64,000 nucleotides of DNA from contig JAEWBO010000025.1 of the NCBI GenBank assembly GCA_023391105.1, forward strand, positions 96,568 through 160,567, written 5' to 3'. The notes beneath the pieces were generated by a model. It saw nothing but the letters and a program-made list of their open reading frames with translations, searched no databases and was not told where the DNA came from. The DNA is from Bacillota bacterium. Lineage in GTDB: Bacteria; Bacillota; Clostridia; Christensenellales; SZUA-584. Within the stretch, counting starts at the first letter, position 1. Each line of letters opens with the position of its first letter. The position numbers and the translations under genes are program-made. Of this stretch, positions 52,911 to 62,533 are shown piece by piece.

Positions 52911-53402
52911 TTATCCGACGTGGTCAAATATCTCATCGAACAGCTCGTCTCTGATTTCCAAGAGCCACTTGCGTGCTGTCGAATAACCGATTCCCAGCAC
53001 TTTGGCAATCTCCTTGAGCGTGAGCGTTTTTTGCATATACAGAAAAAACAGATTCTGTTTTTCCACAGGAAGCCTTCCGAGGTAAGTATGGAGCGTAAGC
53101 TTTAGATCACTGTAGTCGTTGGCAACGTCTTCTGACGCGGCTTCCGGCAACTGGTTGAGGAAAACCTGCGAGCCAAATCTGCGAAAATGATCATTCATGG
53201 TATTTGACGCAATGGAAAAAAGCCATGTTTTGGCATCCTTTTGGTGTTTGAGGTTATGAAAACTCCGCGCCGCCTTTAGCGCGGTGGTTTGCAAAACATC
53301 CTCCGCGTCATGCTGGTTATGCATGCGCGAAAAAAGATACTTGTATAGTGAGATATGGTATTGCTCCCATATCGACGCGAACAGCTCATAGTTGCTTTTC
53401 AT
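52911..53402 (-). CDS. RNA polymerase sigma factor, ECF-like
   Basis: 163 residues from ATG 53402, four bases after the stop of the upstream gene; the open frame to 53471 overlaps that gene and is rejected. Region 2 is seen in ISLYKYLFSRMHNQHDAEDVLQ and TWLFSIASNTMNDHFRR, region 4 in LTLKEIAKVLGIGYSTARKW. The usual order is sigma then anti-sigma; here it is the reverse. No clear ribosome-binding site is seen, so translation may depend on the upstream gene. Confidence 0.88.
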   Translation of the reverse strand: MKSNYELFASIWEQYHISLYKYLFSRMHNQHDAEDVLQTTALKAARSFHNLKHQKDAKTWLFSIASNTMNDHFRRFGSQVFLNQLPEAASEDVANDYSDLKLTLHTYLGRLPVEKQNLFFLYMQKTLTLKEIAKVLGIGYSTARKWLLEIRDELFDEIFDHVG

Positions 53403-53406
53403 ACGG

Positions 53407-54171
53407 TCAACGGTAGCGGCAGATTGAGTGCACAATTTGATCAAGCAGATCGGACGAAGCATTGTCAGCACGGACGATAATGCTTGTGTCGTCGGTCATG
53501 ATGCAGCCAAAAAGAGTACCGTCGTCCTCAAGCCTGTGATAGAACGTGCCAAGCTCTGCTACTTCCGTTTTATCGAATTCGGCATCATTGAATTGATAGA
53601 CGATGCTGCCGCTGCTCTGGATGGGTTCGGCGATGATTTGCACATGAGACACATCTGTCTTGTAGTTCAGGCAGATGATTTTGTCCTGAATGTACCCATC
53701 CGACAAAGAGAATACAGCGTTATCCATCGCAAAGATGCTGTGGCTGTAAAGCTTGTCCACTTCACTGAGGTCTTTGAAGACTTGTTTTTCACCAGATTCA
53801 ATCTGGCTGGCATCCGGCGAAAAGCTGTGTGTGCTGTCTTTGATATCAAAGGTCACACCGGATTCGTTCTGTTCGGGAGAGAACCATTCTGCCACGGAAT
53901 AGAAAACATCGCGCACGAAAGCTCTGGCTTCCCGTGAAAATGTCAGAAGCATGGCTATCGCTGTGAACACGCCAAAAACGGCGGAAAACTTTGTGAGCGT
54001 GATTCGTCGCTGCTCCCTTTTTGATTCGTTGAGGCGGAGAATGATCGCGTCCTCATTGATGCCCAAAAAGTATTTTGGATCAGCCAAGGGAGCTGAGGCA
54101 GGCAGCGGGATATCCATTATGTGGGACAATCTCTCAAATTGCGGGTCTGTCTGAGAAAATACAATTTTCAT
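53407..54171 (-). CDS. Putative membrane anti-sigma factor
   Basis: 254 residues from ATG 54171 with AAAGGAG upstream. A soluble N-terminal part (1-58), one transmembrane helix (about 60-78, FSAVFGVFTAIAMLLTF) and an extracytoplasmic C-terminal domain resembling DUF4367-type regions (SDGYIQDKIICLNY, TDDTSIIVRAD). This topology next to an ECF-like sigma gene suggests the N-terminus holds the sigma factor at the membrane. No conserved zinc anti-sigma motif (HxxxCxxC) is present, so the mode of binding is unclear. Confidence 0.7.
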   Translation of the reverse strand: MKIVFSQTDPQFERLSHIMDIPLPASAPLADPKYFLGINEDAIILRLNESKREQRRITLTKFSAVFGVFTAIAMLLTFSREARAFVRDVFYSVAEWFSPEQNESGVTFDIKDSTHSFSPDASQIESGEKQVFKDLSEVDKLYSHSIFAMDNAVFSLSDGYIQDKIICLNYKTDVSHVQIIAEPIQSSGSIVYQFNDAEFDKTEVAELGTFYHRLEDDGTLFGCIMTDDTSIIVRADNASSDLLDQIVHSICRYR

Positions 54172-54292
54172 GATTATTGACTCCTTTTACTTTCTATGTA
54201 TATAAGACGTTTCAAAACACCAAAAGTGCTATCTATTTCATAAATATTTTACATTTTTTCTACTAAAAAGTGAAGAGCAAGCTTTGCGGGCA

Positions 54293-54318
54293 TAAAAAAA
54301 GGAGCGCAGAGGCTCCTT
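54293..54318 (-). terminator. Terminator after the TPA-rich lipoprotein gene
   Basis: On the minus strand, AGGAGCCTCTGCGCTCCT forms a tight 6-7 bp stem followed by a run of seven T. A strong rho-independent signal, 30 bases past the lipoprotein stop. Confidence 0.85.
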
Positions 54319-54346
54319 TGATAGATGAGTTATGTTTTACATAATG

Positions 54347-54991
54347 CTATTCTGTGGTTGCGGGCGTGCCCTCTGCCGGGTCTGTAGCCGTCGGTTCGGT
54401 GTTGTCAGTTGCAGCCGGATCAGGCGGGGATGTGGTGTCTTCTGCAGGTTCATCCCCAAAATCACCTTCGGCATTGTCCGTATCGCCGGTATCGCCCGTA
54501 TCGTCTTCGGGAATCTGATCTTCGCCTTCGGCTGCCTCGATCACTTCACGTTTCATTATTGTGATGCTGGTATCGGGTTGAATGATGCGAAGCGTATCCG
54601 CATCGACAATTTCATAAGCGGTTTCAGCACTGTTTGCTGTCAGAATAAGTTGGTTGAGTGCCACGCTGTATGTGCCCTGACCGAGCACCTTGCCGTCCTG
54701 ATTATACACAAAATATGTGCTGTCCGGCAGCAGCTCCAATATAAACCCTGCGCCGAGGTTTTGTTTTTCTGCATCGGTAACTGCCATGCCGTTCGAGTCG
54801 ATAATCTCTGAAACATGCCAGTTTCCTGAGAAATCTGTCCCGGAAAAATCAGGCGTGGGTGTTGCTGTGGCCGTCGGAGCTTCGCTCTGCTCAACCGTGG
54901 CAGAGGGCGTAACCGTCTCGCCGTCACCCTTTGCGCATGCGCTGGAGATAAGCACCAAAGCCAGCAGTATCATCACAACAAGTTTCTTCAT
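54347..54991 (-). CDS. Secreted lipoprotein with Thr/Pro/Asp-rich tail
   Basis: 214 residues. Signal peptide with lipobox LISSAC (Cys19). A low-complexity linker (about 25-47) leads to a small domain (about 50-150) that reads FSGNWHVSEIIDSNGM, LELLPDSTYF, GQGTYSVALNQLILT, a pattern like the small beta-rich lipocalin-like or DUF-type domains often found in clostridial lipoproteins. The last 65 residues are acidic and Thr/Pro-rich (TGDTGDTDNAEG and on). I do not recognise a specific function. It has its own terminator. Confidence 0.7.
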   Translation of the reverse strand: MKKLVVMILLALVLISSACAKGDGETVTPSATVEQSEAPTATATPTPDFSGTDFSGNWHVSEIIDSNGMAVTDAEKQNLGAGFILELLPDSTYFVYNQDGKVLGQGTYSVALNQLILTANSAETAYEIVDADTLRIIQPDTSITIMKREVIEAAEGEDQIPEDDTGDTGDTDNAEGDFGDEPAEDTTSPPDPAATDNTEPTATDPAEGTPATTE

Positions 54992-55026
54992 GTATCAGTC
55001 TATCTCCTCAATTAATCAGTGCTTCC

Positions 55027-56775
55027 TTAGAACACGCGGAACGCACAGATGAAGTTGCGCTTCGACCAAGAACCGGTAGAGCCACGCTTGACAACCTTAC
55101 CCTTGCTGGATGATGCGTCGATCATCACACCGTCGCCCGCATATATGGCCACGTGTCCTTTGAAGACGATAATGTCACCGCGCTGCATATCGCCCATATT
55201 ATCGATCTTGGGGTATTTTGAGCTTTTCGCCCATGAGCCCGAGGTCATATAGCTTTGGTTAACGCCCACCTGATTGAGGCACCAGTATACGAAGCCGGAG
55301 CAGTCAAATGAATTGGCGCCCTTCGCGCCGCGCACATACTTGCTGCCAATCTTGGACTCGGCTACAGAGATGAAAGAGTCTACATTTGCGCCTGAAACGT
55401 TTGCTGGGGAACCACCGCCGCCGGAGCTGCCGGAGCTGCCGGAGCCGCCCGAACCGCTCGAACCGCCGGAACTTGAACTGGCTGGCTTCTTATATTTTTT
55501 CGCGCCGTCTGACATCAGCGTGTTCATTGTTTGAGCGCCTACCTTGCCATCCGCCTTCAGCTTATTGGTGCTCTGAAAATTTTTCACAGCCGCATCGGTA
55601 TCTGAACCGAAATAGCCCGTGACCTTTTTCGTATAGCCGAGCGCTTTAAGGCGTTCCTGCACACGCTGAACATCATCGCCCTTTGCGCCGATTGAAAGAG
55701 CGTTGCCCTGCGCGTCATCAGACATCAATGTGTCTTTGGTGGTGGGGCCGATATAGCCGTCCACCACAAGGCCGCTGCTTTCTTGAAATCGCTTCACAGC
55801 TGCTTTTGTATCCTCACCGAACGTACCATCCGGTTCTGTCGTCAAATAACCAAGCTTTCTGAGACGCTCCTGATATTCAAGAATCTCGGGGCTCTTTTCG
55901 CCATACGCATACATATTGGGCTTGGCATCCTCAGAATAGAGCATTTCACGCGTGTCTTTGCCCACCTTGCCATCCTCCGAAAGCCCGTTGAGCTTCTGGA
56001 GCTTCATCACCGCGGCTTCGGTATCCGTGCCGAAATAGCCGGTGGTTTTGTCCTTGGCTAGATAGCCAAGCTCATAAAGGCGCAGCTGAAGCTCGTTGAC
56101 GTCCGTGTCTTCCGCGCCTATGGTAATCGTGTAATACTTTGCTTGATCCGACATCAGCAGGTCATATGTCTGCTGATCCACTGTGCCGGTTACGGGCAGC
56201 TCATGCTGCGCCTGAAAATGCTCGACGGCCAGCTTGGTGGTCTCTTCAAAAACATCACCCGGCTCGTCTTCATCCATATAGTCGAGCTCCATAAGCCGTG
56301 TCTGCAGGTCTGCCACCACGATGGCCTCTGTTCCCGGAGAAATGGATACCGGCTGGAACACCGGCATCGCAAGCGATACCTTGGATTCAGGAGGTGTGGT
56401 GGGAATGGGCGGTGCATTGTTCGCCTTGACCATAAGGTTGTCCGCTTTTGCAGCGAGGGTATCCCCCGCGACTGCAACCTCGTTGTTCGAGACAGGTTTC
56501 GGGCCGCCAAGTGAAGTGACAAGTATCAAAGTCACTGCCACAACCACCACGGCGCCCGCGATGGCTGCCAAGCGTTTGACATTCTTAACGCGTAAAGCCC
56601 GCTTGCGTCCTGTTCGCTGCCGTGTGACCGCTGCAACAGGTGCCGCATTTCTTTGGCCTAAACGGCTCATCGGAATTGCTTCAGCCATACGCCTTATACT
56701 GCGGCGCAGTATAATACGCAAACGGGTCACCATCCGGCCTATATTAATACTTGATTTCTTCGCATGTCTCTTCAT
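55027..56775 (-). CDS. Membrane-anchored cell-wall hydrolase: four PG-binding domains plus NlpC/P60
   Basis: 582 residues from ATG 56775 (GAGAGG seven bases upstream); a TTG at 56790 would add five. A very basic cytoplasmic N-terminus (about 1-65), one transmembrane helix (about 68-90), then four peptidoglycan_binding_1 repeats (each with LQ.RL..LGY and a following FG..T..AV..FQ), a Gly/Ser linker, and a C-terminal NlpC/P60 domain with catalytic Cys in FDCSGFVYW and His in GHVAIYAG. It should cut peptide stems in peptidoglycan. The first repeat is the most diverged. Convergent with nothing; a lipoprotein gene lies 35 bases downstream on the same strand. Confidence 0.9.
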   Translation of the reverse strand: MKRHAKKSSINIGRMVTRLRIILRRSIRRMAEAIPMSRLGQRNAAPVAAVTRQRTGRKRALRVKNVKRLAAIAGAVVVVAVTLILVTSLGGPKPVSNNEVAVAGDTLAAKADNLMVKANNAPPIPTTPPESKVSLAMPVFQPVSISPGTEAIVVADLQTRLMELDYMDEDEPGDVFEETTKLAVEHFQAQHELPVTGTVDQQTYDLLMSDQAKYYTITIGAEDTDVNELQLRLYELGYLAKDKTTGYFGTDTEAAVMKLQKLNGLSEDGKVGKDTREMLYSEDAKPNMYAYGEKSPEILEYQERLRKLGYLTTEPDGTFGEDTKAAVKRFQESSGLVVDGYIGPTTKDTLMSDDAQGNALSIGAKGDDVQRVQERLKALGYTKKVTGYFGSDTDAAVKNFQSTNKLKADGKVGAQTMNTLMSDGAKKYKKPASSSSGGSSGSGGSGSSGSSGGGGSPANVSGANVDSFISVAESKIGSKYVRGAKGANSFDCSGFVYWCLNQVGVNQSYMTSGSWAKSSKYPKIDNMGDMQRGDIIVFKGHVAIYAGDGVMIDASSSKGKVVKRGSTGSWSKRNFICAFRVF

Positions 56776-57500
56776 TCGTTCGCCTCTCAATCCTTGAATT
56801 TGTTGGTCTTAGGCAACGGACAAATCCGCCTCTTTATCAATACTTGCCTTCATTCTATCAGAAAAGGCGGCACACTGCAATACTTTTGTAACAAATACGT
56901 AAAGATTACGTCTTACTTTTTGCCAAGCTTGCCGTGTTCTCCCTGAGAGCGCTTATTCTGAACGTGATATCCGGGTTCAATTAACGTCACACAGCTTATA
57001 TTCTTTAAAATCAAGCCTGTTCTTTCAAATTTGAAATTAATCGAACAGGATATTTGCGCTCATGGATTTTAAAACATGTTTTATGATAGCATTATACTAT
57101 GCTGCGGCACAAATAAATAGGGGTTTTTGACAACCAACTTGCGCGATATTTATTTGCCGGATAAAGTTGCGATATTGTTGGTTAATGTTATATAATAGCA
57201 CAAAATGTGATAAAAATAACAAACGGTCAATTGCACATGGGGTTTCGATTAGACTCATTGCAAGGCTAAAAAATACTATCAATACATTGACACCACCAAT
57301 CACACCACAGCTTCGGCCGTTGTCGATATATATTTTTGATGCCCTTTCGTAAAGATTATAATGAAAATATTGAAGAGTTTGCTTCATATATAGCAATACT
57401 CATATTATATGAACAATTTTAGAAAATAATAGTTAGTCATATTAAGACATGGTTTATCTATACAACCGGAGACGGAATCTGAAGGGGTTTTGAGCGGACG
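56776..57500. other. 725-base intergenic region between divergent genes
   Basis: It must hold promoters for the NlpC/P60 gene (minus) and the histidine kinase (plus). I see no convincing gene, tRNA or structured RNA. The part from 57000 on is AT-rich; a 99-codon minus-strand frame (57097-57396) lacks a ribosome-binding site and reads as noise. A TTGACA at 57287 has no good -10 partner. Confidence 0.4.
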
Positions 57501-60263
57501 ATGAGTGAGACAAACGATTTGTTAAATATTGATGCAAACAAAAAGTGGAAAGGTATGCTGAAGCTGATTTCCGAGATCACGGAAAGTCCGGGTGCTTTTG
57601 TCATACGTTCAACTGTACAGGGCGCTGAAGTGATACTCAAAAGCTGCGGGAAGATCGGTATGGAGGGCACAGCCAACGCGCTGATGGCGGCTGCTGTTGA
57701 ATATAGCAAAAAGGTGATAGACACACAAAAAAAGCTGATCGTGAACAACAGCCTGAAGGAAGATGAATGGAAGCATATGACCCAGGGGCTGACGTCTTAT
57801 ATGGGATTTCCGATATTCTGGCCATCAAGACAGGTTTTTGGCGTGATCTGTATTCTTGATAAAAAGGAAACAAAGTTTTGGAACTGGTCTCAGCAGCTGC
57901 TCGCACAGTATGCCGCAGTCATGCAGGATGATCTGTCCTCAGCGATAGACAGACAGCGCCTTAAAGAACAGGCGCAATCCCGGGTGCATGATGAAGAGGT
58001 ACTCAGGCAAAAGGAGGAGCAGTTCAGGAAGATTTTTCAGTCCTCTCCGGCCGCGATATTGATATCGGCGCTTCGGGACGGCCGGATTGTTGACGCAAAC
58101 GACAGCTATATGCGTCTGTTTGGATTTGAAAAAGAGGAGCTGATCGGCAGCTTCGGTTTCAAGCTCAGTATATTTGACGATCCAGAGGTTCGGGAAGTGA
58201 TGGTGGGCAGGCTGGATAACGGTGAGACTGTTCGTGACTATGAGACCACGCTTTATACAAAAACGGGTGAGATGCGACAGGTGCTGATCTCTCTGGACAA
58301 AACGGTGTTTAATGACGAGCCGTGCCTGATCTACACTGTCTACGATTTAACGTCGGTCATTGCGCTCAAAGAAAACCTTAGACGAGTAAATGAGCAATAT
58401 TCTCTTGCTTCGCGTGTGACACAGATGGGCACCTGGGACTGGGATTTGACGACCGGCGCCATGTCTTGGGACGCGCAAATGAGCGTTCTTTGCGGTGCAG
58501 ACAGCACTGCTTTTTCGGGTACATTCGCGGATTGGCTGGCTTATGTGTATCCGGAAGACGTGATGAAGGTTCAGGAGCGGCTCTCCAAAACGGTACGTGG
58601 TCAGGAAGAGTACGAGGATGAATTCCGCATCGTCCGTAAGGATGGAGACATTCGGTATGTGAAATCGATCGGTAACACTGTGCGTGATGATGCGGGCCGC
58701 GCGCTGCGTATGACAGGCGTCAATATTGATATCACGGCGGCCAAAAAGAATCAGATGAGGGTTCAGGAAAGCGAGGCGCGGTATCATTCCCTTTTTCATA
58801 ACAACAACGCAGTACAAATTCTTGTGGACTGTGAGTCGGGCAGCATATGCGACGCGAACACAGCCGCGTGCCAGTATTATGGACTATCGGGCGATGAGGA
58901 TAGAAAACTCTGGGATATCGATACGTGCAGTGAAAATACTGTCCGAGAAATGCTTCCCAAGGCGTTCGAAAAGGGCACGGATAGCTTCAACACACAGCAC
59001 TACCGTTTCGACGGTCAGCAGCGTGATGTTGAAATTTTTGGGGGTCGTGTAGAAATTGACGGAAAAAAGCTGTTTCACATGATCGTGCAGGATATCGCGG
59101 AGCGAAAGCGCACAGAACGGGGCCTTATCGAGAGCGAGAAAAGATTCCGGCTTTTTGTAGAAAATGCGCCTGACGGGGTTTTTGTCGAGATGGACGGCGT
59201 GTTTTCATATGTGAACCATACGACGGTGGAACTGTTCGGGGCTGCCAGAGAGCAAGACCTTTTGGGAACCCCGTTATATCCTTATTTTTCAGCGGCTTCG
59301 CAAAAAAAGATGGCAGCGCGCTTTCAGCGGCTGCATGTCAGCAAGAAACCGCTGCAGATGGTCAGAGAAACAATTATTCAGCCGGACGGCAGGCACGTTG
59401 AAGTGGAAATCTCGGCTGTGCCGTTTCAGCTGGGCGGAGAAGACGGTGCGCTTGTTTTTCTGCATGACATCACCTTGCGCAAACAGCTTGAAAAAGAAAA
59501 GCTTAACATGGAGGCGCAGCTCAGGCAAAAGCAAAAGCTTGAGTCTATCGGCATACTTGCGGGCGGCGTGGCGCATGAGATCAACAATCCCGTGAGCGGC
59601 ATTATCAATTATGCGCAGCTTATCACCGAATCGCCCGGGGTGGACGCCGATGTCATTGAGTTCGGTGGTGAGATCATCAAGGAAGGCCAGAGAATCGCAG
59701 GTATCGTGAAGAATCTTTTGAAATTTGCGCGGCAGGAGAAGCAGACGCATAGCCTCGCGCAGGTGAACGATATCATCAATGAAACGCTGCTGCTGATTCG
59801 CACGATCATTCGCACCGACAAGATCGCGCTGGATGTGGCGCTTGCGCCGGAGCTGCCGAGTGTGAAGTGCCGGAGTCAACAGATTCAGCAGGTGCTCATG
59901 AATCTGATCACGAACGCGCGCGACGCGCTTAACACCCGTTACAAGCACGAACATAAGGATAAACGCATTGTGCTTTCTAGCGCGTATTTAAGGCGGACAG
60001 ACGGCAGTGAGTGGGTGAGAGTGACTGTAGAAGATTATGGAATGGGCATACCCGACGATGTGAAGGATAAGATGTTTGATCCGTTTTTCACAACAAAATC
60101 ACGAAATGAGGGCACGGGTCTTGGGCTGTCCATCAGCCATGGAATTGTGCAGGATCATCACGGTTTGCTCCACTTTGAGACGGAGCTTGGTAAATACACG
60201 CGCGCAATATTAGATCTGCCGGTGAACAATGGCTGGGAGTTATCCGGTAAGGCGGAGGGATAA
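57501..60263 (+). CDS. Multi-PAS sensor histidine kinase with GAF-like N-terminus
   Basis: 920 residues, no transmembrane helices. In order: a GAF-like domain (about 15-150), four PAS domains (about 172-285, 295-415, 425-540, 545-665), a HisKA domain with phosphoacceptor His692 in GGVAHEINNP, and a HATPase domain with N box near residue 801 (NLITNARDAL) and GTGLGLSIS near 871. The NPVSGI H-box resembles NtrB/AtoS-type kinases. A cytoplasmic sensor of small molecules, redox or light is likely. The partner regulator starts three bases downstream. Confidence 0.92.
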   Translation: MSETNDLLNIDANKKWKGMLKLISEITESPGAFVIRSTVQGAEVILKSCGKIGMEGTANALMAAAVEYSKKVIDTQKKLIVNNSLKEDEWKHMTQGLTSYMGFPIFWPSRQVFGVICILDKKETKFWNWSQQLLAQYAAVMQDDLSSAIDRQRLKEQAQSRVHDEEVLRQKEEQFRKIFQSSPAAILISALRDGRIVDANDSYMRLFGFEKEELIGSFGFKLSIFDDPEVREVMVGRLDNGETVRDYETTLYTKTGEMRQVLISLDKTVFNDEPCLIYTVYDLTSVIALKENLRRVNEQYSLASRVTQMGTWDWDLTTGAMSWDAQMSVLCGADSTAFSGTFADWLAYVYPEDVMKVQERLSKTVRGQEEYEDEFRIVRKDGDIRYVKSIGNTVRDDAGRALRMTGVNIDITAAKKNQMRVQESEARYHSLFHNNNAVQILVDCESGSICDANTAACQYYGLSGDEDRKLWDIDTCSENTVREMLPKAFEKGTDSFNTQHYRFDGQQRDVEIFGGRVEIDGKKLFHMIVQDIAERKRTERGLIESEKRFRLFVENAPDGVFVEMDGVFSYVNHTTVELFGAAREQDLLGTPLYPYFSAASQKKMAARFQRLHVSKKPLQMVRETIIQPDGRHVEVEISAVPFQLGGEDGALVFLHDITLRKQLEKEKLNMEAQLRQKQKLESIGILAGGVAHEINNPVSGIINYAQLITESPGVDADVIEFGGEIIKEGQRIAGIVKNLLKFARQEKQTHSLAQVNDIINETLLLIRTIIRTDKIALDVALAPELPSVKCRSQQIQQVLMNLITNARDALNTRYKHEHKDKRIVLSSAYLRRTDGSEWVRVTVEDYGMGIPDDVKDKMFDPFFTTKSRNEGTGLGLSISHGIVQDHHGLLHFETELGKYTRAILDLPVNNGWELSGKAEG

Positions 60264-60266
60264 AGA

Positions 60267-61298
60267 ATGACGAATATTTTGGTTGTGGATGATGAAAAAA
60301 GCATTCGGGTGACGATAGGCGAGTTTTTAAAGCGGGCCGGTTATAAAGTCATGACAGCGGAAAACGCTGAGGTCGCGATGGAGCTGCTGAACACGCACGA
60401 ATTTGACACGGTGCTTACCGATATCGTGATGCCGCGGCGTTCGGGCGTTTCGCTGCTTAAAGACATACACAACAAGCAATCCAACGTGCAGGTCATCATG
60501 ATGACGGGCGAGCCGACGGTGGAAACGGCGGTGGATGCGGTGCGCCTTGAGGCGCGCGATTATCTGGCCAAGCCGATATCGCGTGATGATCTACTTAAAG
60601 CTGTTCGTCAGGCAGTCGGTTACAAAAAGCTGCTGGATGAAAAGCAGCGTCTGGAGCGCGAAAACGTGGCCCAGAAGCAGAACCTTGAGCGACTGGTGGA
60701 GGAGCGCACGCGCAAGATGCGTCAGGCGATGCTCAACACCGCGTATGCGGCGGCGGCGATGCTGGATCTGCGTGATCCGTATACGGCCGGTCATCAGCGG
60801 CGCGTGGGCGCGCTGGCCAGTGACATCGGGCGCGAAATGGGGCTGTCTGCGGATATGGTGGAAGGGCTTAACGTGATCGGCTGCATACACGATGTGGGCA
60901 AAATTATGGTGCCGACGGATATACTCAACAAGCCGGGACAGATTTCACCGCTCGAATACGAGCTCATCAAGGAGCACGCGCACAAGGGCTACGAGGTTTT
61001 AAAGGATTATGAGATGCCATGGCCTGTGGCCGAGATCGTCTACCAGCACCACGAACGGCTCAATGGCAGCGGGTATCCGCGAGGGCTTAAGGGCAGCGAG
61101 ATATGGATCGAAACGTGCATCATTTCCGTAGCTGACGTACTGGAGGCCATGATGACGCATCGGCCTTACCGCCCGAGCCTGGGGCTTGATGCCGCGCTTG
61201 ATGAAATCACGTCCAATCGCGGCGTGCTGTATCATCCCGATGTGGTCGATGTCGCTGTGGGGTTGTTCCGAGAAAGTGAATACCAGCTGATTGGCTGA
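60267..61298 (+). CDS. Response regulator with HD-GYP phosphodiesterase output
   Basis: 343 residues. REC domain (1-120) with Asp8/Asp9, phosphoacceptor Asp52 in LTDIVMPRRSG, and Lys in LAKPIS; a helical linker; then an HD-GYP domain (about 150-340) with HD at 208-209 (CIHDVGKI), HH at 261-262 (HHERLNGSGYPRG) and IISVADVLEAM. The GYP motif is intact, so it should hydrolyse cyclic di-GMP (or a related dinucleotide). It is the direct partner of the preceding histidine kinase. Confidence 0.93.
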   Translation: MTNILVVDDEKSIRVTIGEFLKRAGYKVMTAENAEVAMELLNTHEFDTVLTDIVMPRRSGVSLLKDIHNKQSNVQVIMMTGEPTVETAVDAVRLEARDYLAKPISRDDLLKAVRQAVGYKKLLDEKQRLERENVAQKQNLERLVEERTRKMRQAMLNTAYAAAAMLDLRDPYTAGHQRRVGALASDIGREMGLSADMVEGLNVIGCIHDVGKIMVPTDILNKPGQISPLEYELIKEHAHKGYEVLKDYEMPWPVAEIVYQHHERLNGSGYPRGLKGSEIWIETCIISVADVLEAMMTHRPYRPSLGLDAALDEITSNRGVLYHPDVVDVAVGLFRESEYQLIG

Positions 61299-61380
61299 TA
61301 AACAGTGATAAGTGAAGCGGCGCGACGGGGCAGAAAGCTTCATCGGCTGCTTTTTATTTTGAAAAGTGAAAGGATTCGTA

Positions 61381-61932
61381 ATGGGACGCATCTGGATAGA
61401 CACACAAATACACACAACGCCGCCGCAAAGCGAAGGGCGGCTCGACAAAGAGATGGACACATACGCGGTGCTTGGGAAGCTGAGTATTCCGTTTTTGCGG
61501 CTGGATCACGGCGCGACGGCCACAGTGGACGACTGCCTCGAGGTTGAACGGCTGCTGGATATCAGCATTTGCAAGAACCTCTTTCTCACAAATTCACGAA
61601 AAACTGAGTTTTATTTGCTCATGATGCCGGGCGAAAAACGCTACAAGGCGGGAGAGGTGGCCGCGCAGATACAAGCGACACGGCTGTCCTTCGCGGACGC
61701 TTCCTACATGGAGAAGCTTCTGAACATCACGCCGGGGTCGGTGAGCGTGCTTGGACTGATGAACGACAACAATCATGATGTGAAGCTGATGATAGACCGC
61801 GACTTGCTCAAGCAGGAGTTCGTCGGCTGCCATCCGTGCGTGAACACGACTAGCTTAAAGCTGCGCATGGACGATTTGCTGAAAAAGTTTTTGCCGTATA
61901 CGGGTCATGAACCGCAGTATGTCACCTTGTAG
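61381..61932 (+). CDS. YbaK/ProX-type aminoacyl-tRNA deacylase (prolyl-tRNA editing domain)
   Basis: 183 residues from ATG 61381 (AAAGGA six bases upstream; GTG 61366 lacks a site). The family pattern is visible: the start of the fold at YAVLGKLSIPFLRLDH, the lysine in KNLFLTNSRKTEFYLLMMPG, and PGSVSVLGLMND. This is the ProX/PrdX group of free-standing prolyl-tRNA-synthetase-like editing proteins that deacylate mischarged tRNA (typically Ala-tRNA(Pro)). Independent of its neighbours by function. Confidence 0.83.
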   Translation: MGRIWIDTQIHTTPPQSEGRLDKEMDTYAVLGKLSIPFLRLDHGATATVDDCLEVERLLDISICKNLFLTNSRKTEFYLLMMPGEKRYKAGEVAAQIQATRLSFADASYMEKLLNITPGSVSVLGLMNDNNHDVKLMIDRDLLKQEFVGCHPCVNTTSLKLRMDDLLKKFLPYTGHEPQYVTL

Positions 61933-61975
61933 CAAAAGCGGGTAATCACAGATCGCCCCTGCCGCATATGTATAG

Positions 61976-62533
61976 CTATGCCTGAGCGTCAGCGTCCGAT
62001 GGTGAATCCGTCAAAGGTTCTGCTTGTGATGCCAGATAGGCGGTGTATTGGTCGTAAGCGTCGCCCTGCCAGCCGGGCCATGCCTCGGTGACGGGTATCT
62101 CGCCGGCCTTCAGCGCCGGGCGGTTATACGGTTTCTTGGGTGAAATAAGCTGCGTTTTGATCGCCGCGGCTTCTTTATCGTTCTTGTCGCCGCGTATGAT
62201 TTCGTATACGGTGCCGGGGCCAAGATTATAGTATATCCAACACGCGTCGGGCACGAGCATGCGCACGCAGCCGTGGGATACACGCTTGCCGAGTTCGTTG
62301 TATGAATTGGTATAGCTACGCGCGTTTTTTGATTCGTAAATCAGCGAGTGACAGAAGATGCTGCGCGTGATTTGCCGCCAATACTGACCGAACACGCCGT
62401 ATGTGACAAATTTGCCGAAGCGCACGGAGCTGTCGCCCATCTCAAACGTGCCTTGCGGCGTGGGTGTTTCGCGTGCGCCGAAGCTGACGATAATATAGCG
62501 CACAGGCGCCGTATATTCGCCACACACTTCCAT
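61976..62533 (-). CDS. L,D-transpeptidase (YkuD) domain protein, 5' end apparently missing
   Basis: 185 residues from ATG 62533. The catalytic region is intact: HSLIYES, then SHGCVRM with the nucleophile Cys and the preceding His. The chain begins inside the first strand of the YkuD fold (EYTAPVRYIIVSFG, TPQGTFEMG) with no signal peptide or membrane helix, and the frame upstream is open for only about 16 more codons (to a TGA) with no start. Family members export this domain to link or anchor peptidoglycan, so this looks 5'-truncated or frameshifted. A cytoplasmic product would have no obvious role. Confidence 0.75.
   Translation of the reverse strand: MEVCGEYTAPVRYIIVSFGARETPTPQGTFEMGDSSVRFGKFVTYGVFGQYWRQITRSIFCHSLIYESKNARSYTNSYNELGKRVSHGCVRMLVPDACWIYYNLGPGTVYEIIRGDKNDKEAAAIKTQLISPKKPYNRPALKAGEIPVTEAWPGWQGDAYDQYTAYLASQAEPLTDSPSDADAQA

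Noticed and set aside
56940..57000. tRNA-like T-arm (GGGTTCAATT)
   Set aside because: No acceptor, D or anticodon stems can be drawn around it.
57097..57396. 99-codon minus-strand frame
   Set aside because: No ribosome-binding site, no family resemblance, AT-rich intergenic sequence.
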